From positions 992,001 to 1,056,000 of the forward strand of contig NC_018581.1 in assembly GCF_000143885.2 (NCBI RefSeq): a stretch of 64,000 nucleotides of DNA, in the 5' to 3' direction. The notes under the pieces are model-generated. The model did not search any database, was not told the origin of the DNA, and saw only the letters and a list, made by a program, of their open reading frames with translations. Origin of the DNA: Gordonia sp. KTR9. GTDB taxonomy: Bacteria > Actinomycetota > Actinomycetes > Mycobacteriales > Mycobacteriaceae. This document shows positions 16,714-26,224 of this stretch, in pieces. The number at the start of each line of letters is the position of its first letter. Position 1 is the first letter of the stretch. The position numbers and the translations under genes are program-made.

Positions 16714-17766
16714 ATGGCCGAACCCACCTCCGCCCCGCCCAGGGTGGTCCTGGTCACCGGGGCATCGACATTCCTCGGGGGCTACCTCGTGGCGCGCCTC
16801 GCGGCCAACCCCGACATCGAGAAGGTGCTCGCGGTCGATTCGCGGGTGCCGCGCAAGGACCTCCTGCGTCGGATGGGACGCGCGGAGTTCCTGCGTCTCG
16901 ACATCCGGCGCCCCACCATCGCCAAGGCACTCGCCGCCTACAACGTGGACACGGTCGTCCACGCGGCGACCTCGGTCGCCGACACCGCCCCGCACTCGGC
17001 GGCGATCAAGGAGTTCAACCTCGTCGGGGCGATGCAGGTGTGCGCGGCCTGTCAGCGCACGCCGTCGGTCAAGCGACTCGTCCTGCGTTCCACCGCGATG
17101 GTCTACGGCGCCAGCAGCCGCGACCCGTCGCACTTCTCCGAGGAGACGCGCGCTCCCCGCGAGCCGAAGCGCGGATACGGTCGAGATCTACTCGACGTCG
17201 AGGGTTATGTGCGGGGGCTGGGCCGCCGGCGTCAGGACATCGACATCACCATCCTCCGCCCGCAGGCGATGCTGGGTCCGCGGATCACCACCCGGATGAG
17301 TTCGTACCTCTCGCTGCCGGTCGTGCCGACGGTGATCGGATTCCAGCCGCGGTTGCAGTTCCTGCACGAAGAGGACGCACTGGCGGCGATGGAGCATGTC
17401 ACCCTCGCCGGGAAGGTCGGCACGTTCAACATCTCCGGCGAGGGCGTGGTCACCCTGACGCAGGCGATCCGACGCGTCGGACATGTCGAACTGCCAGTTC
17501 CGAGCAGTCTCCTGGCTCCGATCGCGGGCGTGTTCCAGGACCTGCGGTCGGCGAAGCTGAGGTCGTCGCAGACGGAGTTCCTCACCTATGGCCGGGTGCT
17601 CGACACGACGCGGATGCGGACCGAACTCGGCTTCGTCCCGCGGTACACGACGCTCGAGACGCTGGACGACTTCATCGAGCGCAGCGGTGTGACGCCGGTG
17701 ATCGGGTCCGACTCGTGGAAACTGTTCGAACAGCGGGTCGTCGCGGCGGCCCACCAGCTGCAGTGA
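16714..17766 (+). CDS. NAD-dependent epimerase/dehydratase (GalE2/Rv0501-like)
   Basis: The 350-residue extended SDR protein has the cofactor loop VLVTGASTFLGGYLVARLA, VDSRVPRKDLLRRMGRAEFLRLDIRRP (ribose-binding acid and strand), VVHAATSVAD, and a substrate region with STAMVYGASS. The usual YxxxK catalytic pair reads GYGRDLLDVE, i.e. the lysine seems replaced by Asp/Leu, so true epimerase chemistry is doubtful. In mycobacteria the homologue precedes an acyltransferase, as here. The substrate is unknown, possibly a cell-envelope sugar nucleotide. Probably translated from a leaderless mRNA. Confidence 0.8.
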   Translation: MAEPTSAPPRVVLVTGASTFLGGYLVARLAANPDIEKVLAVDSRVPRKDLLRRMGRAEFLRLDIRRPTIAKALAAYNVDTVVHAATSVADTAPHSAAIKEFNLVGAMQVCAACQRTPSVKRLVLRSTAMVYGASSRDPSHFSEETRAPREPKRGYGRDLLDVEGYVRGLGRRRQDIDITILRPQAMLGPRITTRMSSYLSLPVVPTVIGFQPRLQFLHEEDALAAMEHVTLAGKVGTFNISGEGVVTLTQAIRRVGHVELPVPSSLLAPIAGVFQDLRSAKLRSSQTEFLTYGRVLDTTRMRTELGFVPRYTTLETLDDFIERSGVTPVIGSDSWKLFEQRVVAAAHQLQ

Positions 17767-17965
17767 AATTTCGGGTCACGATCGTGACGAAGTCGTCGTG
17801 AGCATGCGCAACGTGAGTGCAACCTCTAGACTTGGACGTCAGACCCACATCGCATCCGGCGCACGCGTGCGGCGAATCGTTCTCCGCGGCGGCTCGAGCG
17901 CCGACATCGACGTAGATCCGGGCCCCGGCCCGGCCCGGATCCCGTACCCAGGAAACAACTTAGGG

Positions 17966-19138
17966 GTGAGCATTTTGGCACGTGGCGGAGCGACAGATGC
18001 ACGTACCGCGAAAGTCATTCAGCTCTACACGTCGCCGTCGGGCCCCGACGCCCGTGGGGTCCGGGATTCCGGTCGCCGACGCCACCCGAGTCAGCAGGTC
18101 GGTCACGACCTGTCGAAAACCGCAGCAGCGCAACGTGAGTCGATGCTCGGTCATCCCAACACCGACGGGTTCGGACGAGCGCCGGCGCAGGTCACCCCGA
18201 TCAGCGACGAGATCACGCTTCCCGACGAGGCACTGGGTGTCGAACACCGCGGCCCGACGAGGTCGAGTCCGCTGTTCAGCCTGGGCGGACTGCGTGGCGC
18301 GGTCGCCGACACCCTCACCTCGACCGCCGGGTTCATCCGCGAACGGATGGCGGGGGAGTACGAGGTCGACGAGTTCGGCTTCGACCCCCACTTCACCGAG
18401 TCGGTGTGGTTCCCGGCCATCCGGCAGGTCTACGAGAAGTGGTTCCGCGTCGAGGTCACCGGTATCGAGAACCTGCCGCGCGAGGGCGGGGCACTCCTGG
18501 TCGCCAACCACGCGGGCACCATCCCCGTCGACGCGGTCATCACCTCGCTGGCCGTGCGTGACAACCACCCCGAGGGCCGGTATCTGCGCGTGCTGGCCGC
18601 CGACATGGCCTTCGACACGCCGGGCATCAGCGAGGTGGCCCGGCGGATCGGGGCGACGCTGGCGTGCAACTCCGACGCCGACCGGCTTCTGCGTGCCGGC
18701 GAGCTGACCGCGGTCTGGCCCGAGGGCTACAAGGGCATCGGCAAGCTGTACAAGGACCGCTACAAGCTCCAGCGGTTCGGCCGCGGCGGGTTCGTGACCA
18801 CCGCGCTGCGCAATGCCGCGCCGATCATCCCGGTGTCGATCGTCGGTTCCGAGGAGATCTACCCGATGCTGGCCGATCTCAAGCCGCTCGCCAAGATCCT
18901 CGGCCTGCCGTACTTCCCGGTCACCCCGCTGTTCCCATGGCTCGGCCCGTTGGGCATGGTGCCGTTGCCGTCGAAGTGGCACATCCACTTCGGCCGGCCC
19001 ATCGAGACCGGGTCCTACGACGAAGCGTCAGCCGACGACCCGATGGTGGTCTTCGACCTCACCGATCACGTGCGTGAAGAGATCCAGCAGACCCTCTTCC
19101 GGATGCTCAGCCGGCGCGGGAGTGTCTACTTCGGCTGA
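17966..19138 (+). CDS. Lysophospholipid acyltransferase-family protein (PlsC-like, Rv0502-like)
   Basis: This 390-residue protein carries a glycerol-phosphate acyltransferase fold: HxxxxD-type motif NHAGTIPVDAV near 195, FPEG-type motif VWPEGYKGIGK near 257, and PIIPVSIVGSEEIYP. It would transfer an acyl chain to a lysophospholipid or a related acceptor at the membrane. The N-terminal ~90 residues (MSILARGGATDARTAKVIQLYTS...) are polar. The start is GTG 17966, preceded by AGGAAAC; the open reading continues upstream to 17798 but has no conserved features. The 199-nt gap before it holds a possible -10 (TAGACT near 17827) and no gene. Confidence 0.82.
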   Translation: MSILARGGATDARTAKVIQLYTSPSGPDARGVRDSGRRRHPSQQVGHDLSKTAAAQRESMLGHPNTDGFGRAPAQVTPISDEITLPDEALGVEHRGPTRSSPLFSLGGLRGAVADTLTSTAGFIRERMAGEYEVDEFGFDPHFTESVWFPAIRQVYEKWFRVEVTGIENLPREGGALLVANHAGTIPVDAVITSLAVRDNHPEGRYLRVLAADMAFDTPGISEVARRIGATLACNSDADRLLRAGELTAVWPEGYKGIGKLYKDRYKLQRFGRGGFVTTALRNAAPIIPVSIVGSEEIYPMLADLKPLAKILGLPYFPVTPLFPWLGPLGMVPLPSKWHIHFGRPIETGSYDEASADDPMVVFDLTDHVREEIQQTLFRMLSRRGSVYFG

Positions 19139-19212
19139 CGCCGGTCGCCCCGGGGCACCGGACGGCACGCGTTCGGCGCCCGCACCGGCCCGTCAGCTGA
19201 TACCCATGATGC

Positions 19213-20376
19213 ATGCGTGCAGTGGTGTGCCGGAACGGCGAGCTGACGGTCCAGGAGATCCCCACCCCCGAGCCCGGTGACGGGCAGGTGTTGTTGCGGG
19301 TGCTGCGCGCCGGGATCTGCGGATCGGATCTGCATGCCCGCGTCCACTGTGACGCCTCGGCGGAGGTGTCCGCAGAGGTCGGCTACGACGCGTTCATGCG
19401 GTCCGGGCAGTCGGTGGTCATGGGACACGAGTTCGCCGGCGAGGTGGTCTCCTACGGGCCTGGATGCCGTAAGCGGTGGGTGCCCGGCACGCCCGTGGTG
19501 GCCGTGCCGATGATCCGACATGGCGCCCAGGCGCATCTGACCGGCCTGTCGGAGTCCGCACCCGGCGGGTACGCCCAGTTCGTGCTGGTGTCGGAGGACA
19601 TGACCTTCGAGGTCCCGGACGGTCTGTCGGCCGAGCATGCCGCCCTCACCGAACCGATGGCCGTCGCCCACCACGCGGTCCGGCGAGGGGAGGTCGGGCG
19701 TCGCGACGTCGCGGTCGTGATCGGATGTGGGCCGATCGGGCTCGCGGTGGTCGCCATGCTGAAGGCGGACGGGGTCCGGACGGTCATCGCGAGCGACCCG
19801 TCGTCCGGCCGTCGCGCGCTCGCGCACCGGGTGGGCGCCGACATCGTCGTCGACCCGGCGGTGACCTCACCCTTCGAGCGGTGCGCCGAGGCCGGTCAGT
19901 ACATCACCCGGGCCCAGGACCTGCTCGGCGCGGCCTTCGACGCGATGCGGACCCTTCGCCGGATTCCGTTGGCGCCGTGGTCATCTCTGTTCCGGATGGC
20001 CGACCGTCTGGGGGCGACGCCGAAGGGTCCGGTCGTCTTCGAGTGCGTGGGCACCCCGGGGATGATCGAGTACGTGGTGACCGAGGCGCCCTTCCGGTCA
20101 CGCGTCGTCGTGGTCGGGGTGTGCATGGAACCCGACACGTTCCGGCCGGCCATGGCGCTGAACAAGGAGCACGAACTGCGCTTCGTGTTCGCCTACGATC
20201 CCGCCGAGTTCCACGACACCCTGCACATGATCGCGGACGGCAAGGTCGACGTCGCACCGCTGATCACCGCGACGGTCGGTCTCGACGGTGTCGGGGCGGC
20301 GTTCGACGCCCTCGGTGGCGCCGAACACCACGCGAAGGTCCTCATCGATCCCATGAGCGAGGTGGCGACGCTGTAG
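19213..20376 (+). CDS. Zinc-type medium-chain dehydrogenase lacking the structural-zinc loop
   Basis: The 387-residue protein is an MDR-superfamily alcohol dehydrogenase: GICGSDLHAR with the catalytic-zinc Cys, the VVMGHEFAGEVV motif with the second and third ligands, and the Rossmann loop VVIGCGPIGLAVVAML. The stretch after GHE (about 80-125), where the family usually has four structural-zinc cysteines, has only one. A roughly 45-residue helical insert (AQYITRAQDLLGAAF-like, about 230-270) is unusual. It should oxidise an alcohol or reduce an aldehyde with NAD(P). The gene interrupts the conserved order and may be acquired. No ribosome site is evident before ATG 19213. Confidence 0.8.
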   Translation: MRAVVCRNGELTVQEIPTPEPGDGQVLLRVLRAGICGSDLHARVHCDASAEVSAEVGYDAFMRSGQSVVMGHEFAGEVVSYGPGCRKRWVPGTPVVAVPMIRHGAQAHLTGLSESAPGGYAQFVLVSEDMTFEVPDGLSAEHAALTEPMAVAHHAVRRGEVGRRDVAVVIGCGPIGLAVVAMLKADGVRTVIASDPSSGRRALAHRVGADIVVDPAVTSPFERCAEAGQYITRAQDLLGAAFDAMRTLRRIPLAPWSSLFRMADRLGATPKGPVVFECVGTPGMIEYVVTEAPFRSRVVVVGVCMEPDTFRPAMALNKEHELRFVFAYDPAEFHDTLHMIADGKVDVAPLITATVGLDGVGAAFDALGGAEHHAKVLIDPMSEVATL

Positions 20377-20466
20377 GACCGGGGCGACACGGTGCGGTGG
20401 CCGAATCCGGTTGTCGCAATAGATTGTTGACCGTGCGTCGAATCCCGTCGACTGGGCGGCCCCTGA

Positions 20467-20538
20467 CCGCTGGTTGAGCCAGCACCCCCTCCGCTGGTTG
20501 AGCCGGCACCGAGCGTAGCGAGGCGCCGTGTCGAAACC
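20467..20538. repeat. Extragenic repeat with two CCGCTGGTTGAGCC units
   Basis: CCGCTGGTTGAGCC occurs at 20467-20480 and 20491-20504. The second copy continues into GGCACCGAGCGTAGCGAGGC and ends TCGAAACCACC, giving imperfect inverted arms (GGTTGAGCCGGC against GCCGTGTCGAAACC). A shorter cousin, CCGCTGGTTGAG, occurs at 38193-38204. Such GGTTGAGCC...TCGAAACC elements are common between genes in Gordonia and relatives. Confidence 0.7.
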
Positions 20539-20725
20539 ACCTGGTGACCCGAGGAACTCAGGCGTCGCCAACCCGGCCGCCCCATTCCGCAACGCCCGGA
20601 ATCCGTTTCGTCTACGACGATGTCATCAGCTGAGACCGATCAGGGTTTGTCGGTGGTCGGGTTTACATTGGTCGAAACACATCACCCAACTCGGGGCGGG
20701 TGGCGAAACAGGCGTCGGGGGCGTT

Positions 20726-22393
20726 GTGAGGGTGTGGACCGATCTACCGGGCGAGTTCGTCGCCGGGGTCGATCCTGCCCGCGCGGCCGAGACCGACATG
20801 GTCATGTTGATGGCCGGCCTCGACGCCACCCGACGCGGAGAGTCCTATCTCGCCTGGCATCGATATCAGACGATCGCGGCGATGACCGACCGGCTCGTCA
20901 CCACCAGCGCCTCAGGCTTCGTGATGGACGGCCACGCCGACTGCGCCGCCCGGATCGCCCGCCAAGCCGCGGTGTCGCGTCGGCGGGCCGAAATCTTGAT
21001 CGACGAGGCAATCGCCCTGCGTGACCGGCTCCCCGACACCGCGGACACCTTGCGTGACGGGGTCCTGTCGCAGTGGCAGATCCGGCTGATCCTCTCCCGC
21101 ACCGAGCTGATCCCCGCCGACGACCCCGTCATCCCCGCCCTCGACGCCGAGATCGCCGATACTCTGCGCCGCCGCAGCGGTGTGTGGGATCGGGCGCGGT
21201 TGCGGGACATGGTCGACCGCCTCGTGTTCCGCCACGATCCGGATGCGGTACGCCAACGCCGCAAAGACGCGATGGACCAACGTGGGGTGTGGACCCACGA
21301 ACTGCCCGACGGCACCGCCGAACTCACCGCCGTCATGTCGGCAGAGAACGTGCGGATCTCAGCCAAAGCTGTCAGCGTCCTCGCTGATGCGGTATGCAAA
21401 CGAGACGGGCGCAAGCGCGGGCACCGCCAGTCCGATGCGATGTTCGCGCTGTTGACCCGCACGGCATTCGAGTGCCAGTGCGCCGACGACGAGCCCTGCA
21501 CTGCCGACATTCCCGACCCGCAGGGTGTCCTCGAGGCGGTGCGCGCCGAGATAGTGATCCATGTGGTCACCGACGCCGCCACCCTCGCGGGGGCGCCGGG
21601 GGTGGGGTTCCTCGACGAGCACGGCATCATCAGCGACGAGCATGTGCGTGACCTCGCCGCCCGCCCGGACGCCACGCTGTCCCCGGTCACCCCGGCCCGC
21701 ACCCAACCCACCTACGTCGCCACCAACGACGACGATCACCGGCGGACCGCCCAACACCCGGCACCAGCCGAAGACACACGAGCCGACGACGACAACGGTG
21801 GCGCCACAACTCGATCGGACGGTGAGCCCGGCGACACCACCGCATCGGTAGCAGTGGTTTACCCGGCAACCCATCCTGGCAACGGGTACCGGCCGACCGC
21901 GTCGTGCGCTGATTTCGTGCGGGTGCGGGACGGGTATTGCACCGAACCCGGCTGCACCCGTTCGGCATTCGCATGCGATCTCGACCACGTCACCGAATAC
22001 GACCACACCGACCCCGCCCGGGGTGGGGCGACGTCGAGTGAGAACCTCAACGCCAAATGCCGCCCCAGTCACCTCCTCAAAACCCACGGTGACTGGGTCG
22101 ACGTGCAATACCGCGACGAAGACGGCCGCCTGGTCACCGAGTACGAGACCCCCGAAGGGGTCACCCTGCCCGGGGATGCCGAAACCCTCGAGGACACCTT
22201 CCCTAACCTTCGGCGAATCCGGTTCGAACAGGCCGCCCAAGCCCCACCCACACCACACGTCATCGCCTCCGCCGACAACCGGGAGCGCGCCCCCAGCCGA
22301 CTGGACGCCAAACTGGCCCGCCGGCGACATGAACGCGCCCGCAACAAACGAGCCCGCGAAGAACTCGACCGCCTCGACCCACCGCCCTTCTGA
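20726..22393 (+). CDS. DUF222 / HNH endonuclease domain protein (13E12 family)
   Basis: The 555-residue protein has an N-terminal all-helical DUF222 domain (to about residue 330) with AARIARQAAVSRRRAEILIDEA and LRDGVLSQWQIRLILSR, and a C-terminal HNH nuclease: YCTEPGCTRSAFACDLDHVTEYDHTDP...TSSENLNAKCRPSHLLKTHGDW, with DH, N and H in place and two zinc-type cysteine pairs (C-x4-C; C...H). Between them lies a Thr/Pro/Asp-rich linker (about 345-400). The 13E12 family is present in many copies per genome in mycolata and is thought to be mobile or selfish; the function is unproved. The start GTG 20726 is uncertain: the open frame reaches 20528, across an extragenic repeat. Confidence 0.85.
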   Translation: MRVWTDLPGEFVAGVDPARAAETDMVMLMAGLDATRRGESYLAWHRYQTIAAMTDRLVTTSASGFVMDGHADCAARIARQAAVSRRRAEILIDEAIALRDRLPDTADTLRDGVLSQWQIRLILSRTELIPADDPVIPALDAEIADTLRRRSGVWDRARLRDMVDRLVFRHDPDAVRQRRKDAMDQRGVWTHELPDGTAELTAVMSAENVRISAKAVSVLADAVCKRDGRKRGHRQSDAMFALLTRTAFECQCADDEPCTADIPDPQGVLEAVRAEIVIHVVTDAATLAGAPGVGFLDEHGIISDEHVRDLAARPDATLSPVTPARTQPTYVATNDDDHRRTAQHPAPAEDTRADDDNGGATTRSDGEPGDTTASVAVVYPATHPGNGYRPTASCADFVRVRDGYCTEPGCTRSAFACDLDHVTEYDHTDPARGGATSSENLNAKCRPSHLLKTHGDWVDVQYRDEDGRLVTEYETPEGVTLPGDAETLEDTFPNLRRIRFEQAAQAPPTPHVIASADNRERAPSRLDAKLARRRHERARNKRAREELDRLDPPPF

Positions 22394-22429
22394 TCCGGGG
22401 AGCCAGGGCCGGCAGCGTGGCAGGAAAGG

Positions 22430-23557
22430 TCAGCGCTGCCGCAGGAACCGGGCGGCCGCCGCGGCGCCTCCGCCCGCGGCGCCGAGCACGATCGCGGTCC
22501 CGGCACCGTACTTGGCGGCCTTTCGCGCCGTGCGGAAGTCGTACATCTCCCACCCGCGGACCTTGGCGACGTCGCGCAGGTCGGTGTCGGGGTTGATCGC
22601 CACCGCGCGGCCGACCAGTGACAGCATCGGCACGTCGTTGTGCGAGTCCGAGTACGCCGTACACCGCTTGAGGTTGAGCCCCTCCCGGATCGCGAGTGCG
22701 CGCACGGCATGGGCCTTACCGGGGCCGTGCAGGATGTCACCGACGAGCCGTCCGGTGAAGACCCCGTCGACGCTCTCGGCGACGGTGCCCAGCGCGCCGG
22801 TGAGGCCCAGTCGGTCGGCGATCGTCTGTGCGAGTTCGACCGGTGTCGCGGTCACGAGCCACACCTGCTGCCCGGCGTCGAGGTGACGCTGGGCCAGGGC
22901 CCGGGTGCCCGGCCAGATCTTGTCGGCGATGTAGTCGTCGAAGATCTCCTCGCCGAGTTCGACGAGTTCGGCGGTCGGCTTGCCCGCGATGAACGACAAC
23001 GCCTTCTCCCGGCCCTCCGCGACGTCGCGCGCGTTCTCCTTGCCGGTGATCCGGAACTTCGCCTGGGTCCACGCGAAGTCCATGATGTCGCCGTAGGTGA
23101 AGTACTTCCGGGCGGCCAGGCCGCGCGCGAAGTGCACGATCGACGCACCCTGCACCAAGGTGTTGTCGACGTCGAAGAAGGCGGCGGCGGTGAGGTCGCG
23201 CCGGGGTTCGCCCGGGATGTCGGCCGTCTCGCGTGACCGCAGCGAGTCGACGGCGGCCTTCGCGCTCGCCTCGCCGGCGAGGGTCTGGCGGAGTTCGTGC
23301 GCGGTCTGGCGGAAACGGCCCGTGGCGGCGGTCGCGCGCTGGGAGATCCAGTTGGTGACGCGGTTGGTCTCGTCGTCCACGAGCTCGTGGAGTTCGGCGT
23401 CCTCGTCGAAGTCGTCGGTGAACTCCACCCGTGCGGCGTGGGCCTCCCAGTCGTCGCCGGTCGGGCCGTCGCCCTGCATGGGATTCGGGGGGAGGATCGT
23501 GGCGTCCTCGGGCGTCTGGTCGTCCTGCCGGTCTTCCGGGCCCGGGATCTCGCCCAC
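22430..23557 (-). CDS. HAD-IB family hydrolase, SerB1-like
   Basis: The 375-residue protein has a HAD phosphatase core: motif [16 protein letters not shown] (nucleophile Asp and general acid Asp), motif II VTATP, and motif [34 protein letters not shown], the arrangement of HAD-IB (phosphoserine phosphatase-like) enzymes. A long acidic N-terminal region (1-120) with a predicted helix precedes it, and a hydrophobic, Ala/Gly-rich C-terminus (about 348-368) may anchor it to the membrane. Position and type match Rv0505c (serB1). The substrate may be phosphoserine or lysophosphatidic acid. Start GTG 23557 has the ribosome site GGGAGG. Confidence 0.85.
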   Translation of the reverse strand: MGEIPGPEDRQDDQTPEDATILPPNPMQGDGPTGDDWEAHAARVEFTDDFDEDAELHELVDDETNRVTNWISQRATAATGRFRQTAHELRQTLAGEASAKAAVDSLRSRETADIPGEPRRDLTAAAFFDVDNTLVQGASIVHFARGLAARKYFTYGDIMDFAWTQAKFRITGKENARDVAEGREKALSFIAGKPTAELVELGEEIFDDYIADKIWPGTRALAQRHLDAGQQVWLVTATPVELAQTIADRLGLTGALGTVAESVDGVFTGRLVGDILHGPGKAHAVRALAIREGLNLKRCTAYSDSHNDVPMLSLVGRAVAINPDTDLRDVAKVRGWEMYDFRTARKAAKYGAGTAIVLGAAGGGAAAAARFLRQR

Positions 23558-23653
23558 TGCCCACCTCCCACGCGTAGCGCCAGCACTGCTTGCCGGCTAC
23601 AGCCTAGTCACCCGGGGCCATCCCACCATCGCGACGTTGGGAAGATGGTTGCC

Positions 23654-23908
23654 ATGACGGTGGAACTGTTGACCCGCGCCGGGTGCCAGGCCTGTGCGGC
23701 GGCCCGGTCCGACCTGACCCGGATCTGCGCCGAGCTGGGCGTCGGATTCAGCGAGGTCGATGTCGACCTGGCAGCCGACGAGGGACGTGCCGACCTGCGC
23801 GCCGAGTTCGGCGACCGGCTTCCCGTGGTCCTGCTCGACGGCGACGAACACAGCTACTGGGAGGTCGACGAACCGCGCCTGCGGGCCGATCTCACCGGCC
23901 GGCGCTGA
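23654..23908 (+). CDS. Glutaredoxin-like thiol oxidoreductase
   Basis: The 84-residue thioredoxin-fold protein has the motif RAGCQACAAARSDL near residue 10 (CQAC in place of CPYC), a cis-Pro strand DRLPVVLLDG near 52, and a closing SYWEVDEPRLRADL. It is the counterpart of the small glutaredoxin-like gene preceding hemA in mycobacteria. In an organism with mycothiol it could act as a mycoredoxin-type reductase, which is inference. ATG 23654 is preferred to ATG 23645 because GGGAAG is then correctly spaced. Confidence 0.88.
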   Translation: MTVELLTRAGCQACAAARSDLTRICAELGVGFSEVDVDLAADEGRADLRAEFGDRLPVVLLDGDEHSYWEVDEPRLRADLTGRR

Positions 23909-23964
23909 GCTGCTCAGCCCGCCGGGGCGTCGCCTAACACAGCACCGCGGGCCCCGGGGGGCCG

Positions 23965-23995
23965 TGTGAACAGATTCACAGGCGAGTTATATCCT
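23965..23995 (+). promoter_or_regulatory. Rex operator and promoter of rex-hemACD
   Basis: TGTGAACAGATTCACA (23965-23980) is a perfect 6+4+6 inverted repeat matching the Rex operator core TGTGAA-N4-TTCACA. A TATCCT -10 box lies at 23990-23995, so a 17-nt spacer puts the -35 at 23967-23972, inside the operator. A Rex dimer would therefore block RNA polymerase directly. Transcription should start near 24002. Confidence 0.85.
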
Positions 23996-24047
23996 TCTGT
24001 CCGGTGGAAAAGTCGGGTCTCGGTGTCTGGTCGACGCCGACGAATGT

Positions 24048-24848
24048 GTGGGAGTGAGCGTGGGCGCGGAGCGTGCGAAGTCGGCTGACGCCGACCCTCC
24101 CGCGTCTGTCGTCCCCGCCCCAGACATCCCGGCCGCCGACATCCCCGGACCCACAGTCGCCCGGCTGGCGACCTATCTGCACGTGCTGCGCTCGTTCAGC
24201 CGCCGGGGCGTCCTGGTGGCGTCCAGCGGCGAACTGGCGACGGCGGCCGGTGTCAACCCCGCGATCCTGCGCAAGGACCTCTCGTATGTCGGCGCCAACG
24301 GCGTGCGGGGGGTCGGCTACGACGTGGGCAGGCTGACCGCCCGGATCTCGATGACCCTGCACACCGACAGCATCCACACCGTTGCGCTCGCCGGCGCCGG
24401 CTCGCTGGGACGCGCACTGCTGTCGCACGCCGGCTTCGGGCGAGGGTTCCGGGTCGTTGCGATGTTCGACGCCGATCCGGCCCTGACCGGCACGGTCCTG
24501 GAGGCCGGCGGCCCCCGGGTGGCGCCGCTGACCGACATCGCGGACGTCTGCCAACGGGCGGTCCCGACGGTCGAGATCGCGGTGATCGCCACGGCCGACG
24601 ACGACGCCCGGAACGCCTTCGACGCCTTCGTGGCCGCAGGGGTTCGGCAGGTGCTCAACGTCACGCCGGTGTCGCTTCCGGCGGAGTCGGATGTTGTCGT
24701 CAGACAAGTTGATCTAGCCTTGGAACTACAGGTGTTGGCTTTCCAGGCCTCTCGCGGGTCGCGCGACGACGTCAAGGAGCCGCGCGGAACGAAGCCGGCT
24801 CGCAGGCACCAGGGAAACGCAATGGGTGAAGAAACGGTGACAGCGTGA
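24048..24848 (+). CDS. rex: Redox-sensing repressor Rex
   Basis: Rex represses respiration genes and leaves DNA when NADH rises. The 266-residue protein has a winged-helix domain (about 30-110): [49 protein letters not shown]; then a Rossmann domain with [23 protein letters not shown] and the nucleotide region to about 235. The tail ([20 protein letters not shown]) is polar. The Gly pattern of the NADH loop is GAGSLG rather than GxGNLG. It reads into hemA with a 4-nt overlap. The start could also be GTG 24054. The same rex-hem order occurs in Streptomyces. Confidence 0.93.
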   Translation: MGVSVGAERAKSADADPPASVVPAPDIPAADIPGPTVARLATYLHVLRSFSRRGVLVASSGELATAAGVNPAILRKDLSYVGANGVRGVGYDVGRLTARISMTLHTDSIHTVALAGAGSLGRALLSHAGFGRGFRVVAMFDADPALTGTVLEAGGPRVAPLTDIADVCQRAVPTVEIAVIATADDDARNAFDAFVAAGVRQVLNVTPVSLPAESDVVVRQVDLALELQVLAFQASRGSRDDVKEPRGTKPARRHQGNAMGEETVTA

Positions 24849-26224
24849 GTGTTCTGTTGTTCGGGGTATCGCACCGCAGTGCTCCGGTCGAGGTGCTCGA
24901 GCGGTTGGCGGTCTCCGACCACGACCGGCCCAAACTGATCGACGAACTGCTCTCCTCGCGGGCGATCTCCGAGGCCATGCTCGTGTCCACCTGCAACCGA
25001 GTGGAGATCTACGCCGTCGTCGACGCCTTCCACCCGGCCCTCGAGGCGGTCGGCGCGGTCCTCGGCGACCACTCGGGCATGACCGTCAACGAGATGACCC
25101 GTCACGCCTACGTCCGGTACTCCGAGGCCGCCGTCGAGCATCTCTTCACCGTCGCGGCAGGCCTCGATTCGCTCGTCGTCGGCGAGCAGCAGATCCTCGG
25201 CCAGATCCGCAACGCCTACCTCAGCGCCGACGCAAACGACTCCGCCGGACGTGTCCTGCACGAGCTGGCCCAGCAGGCGCTGCGCGTCGGCAAGCGTGTA
25301 CACACCGAGACCGGGATCGACCGGGCGGGTGCCTCGGTGGTCTCCGTCGCGCTCCACCGCGCCAAGTCGCTGCTCACCGATCCCGCGACCGGTGCCCATC
25401 GCCTGCGTCGTGCGGTCGTCGTCGGTGCCGGCGCGATGGGTGGCCTGGCCACCGCGCAACTAGCCCGCGAGGGCGTGACCGAGATGGTCGTCGTGAACCG
25501 GACCGTCGAGAAGGCGGATCATCTCGCCGGCAACATCGCCGCCAACCACGGCATCAGCGTCCGGGGCGTCGGGCTCGACGACCTGCCGGCTGCGATGGCC
25601 ACGGCCGACGTCGTCGTCACATGTACGGGCGCGATCGGTGCGGTCGTCGGTGTCGGTTCGGTGCACTCGGCGCTCGCATCCCGTGCCGGTGACGCGGCTC
25701 CGCTGGTCATCTGCGACCTCGGGTTGCCGCGCAACGTCGACCCGGCCGCCGCACGACTGCCCGGCGTGCACATCGTCGACATCGAGGGACTGCGCGGAGA
25801 CTCCGAGACCCAGGCCGCCGAGAACGACACCCTCGCGGCCCGTTCGATCGTCGCCGCCGAGCTCGCCGACTACCTCACACATCAGCGTCAGGCCGAGGTC
25901 ACCCCGACGGTTGCCGCCCTGCGTCAGCGCGCCGCCGACGTCGTCGAGGCCGAGATCCTCCGGCTCGAGACCCGTCTCCCGGACCTCGAGGGCGCACAGC
26001 GCGACGAGGTCGCCAAGACCGTCCGCCGCGTCGTCGACAAGCTCCTGCATGCGCCGACCGTGCGCGTCAAGCAGCTGGCCTCGACCCCCAACGGGGACCA
26101 CTATGCCGAGGCGCTGCGCGAGCTCTTCGAACTCAAGCCCGGTGCCGCGGAAGCGGTTTCGGCCCCCGACCATCTCGGTGGCCTGCCCGCGGGCGACGCG
26201 GCCGGCGAGCTGGGTGACCGATGA
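24845..26224 (+). CDS. hemA: Glutamyl-tRNA reductase
   Basis: HemA reduces glutamyl-tRNA(Glu) with NADPH to glutamate-1-semialdehyde, the committed step of tetrapyrrole synthesis. The 459-residue protein shows the catalytic Cys in [14 protein letters not shown] (near 50), the signature [29 protein letters not shown] loop [16 protein letters not shown] and [12 protein letters not shown]-terminal dimerisation helix domain follows. GTG 24845 overlaps the rex stop (GTGA), and its own stop overlaps hemC, so Rex control extends to the whole operon. Confidence 0.97.
   Translation: MSVLLFGVSHRSAPVEVLERLAVSDHDRPKLIDELLSSRAISEAMLVSTCNRVEIYAVVDAFHPALEAVGAVLGDHSGMTVNEMTRHAYVRYSEAAVEHLFTVAAGLDSLVVGEQQILGQIRNAYLSADANDSAGRVLHELAQQALRVGKRVHTETGIDRAGASVVSVALHRAKSLLTDPATGAHRLRRAVVVGAGAMGGLATAQLAREGVTEMVVVNRTVEKADHLAGNIAANHGISVRGVGLDDLPAAMATADVVVTCTGAIGAVVGVGSVHSALASRAGDAAPLVICDLGLPRNVDPAAARLPGVHIVDIEGLRGDSETQAAENDTLAARSIVAAELADYLTHQRQAEVTPTVAALRQRAADVVEAEILRLETRLPDLEGAQRDEVAKTVRRVVDKLLHAPTVRVKQLASTPNGDHYAEALRELFELKPGAAEAVSAPDHLGGLPAGDAAGELGDR

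Noticed and set aside
24048..24848. Rex gene called as a general CoA-binding protein
   Set aside because: The winged-helix domain plus the operator in front make the Rex call more specific.
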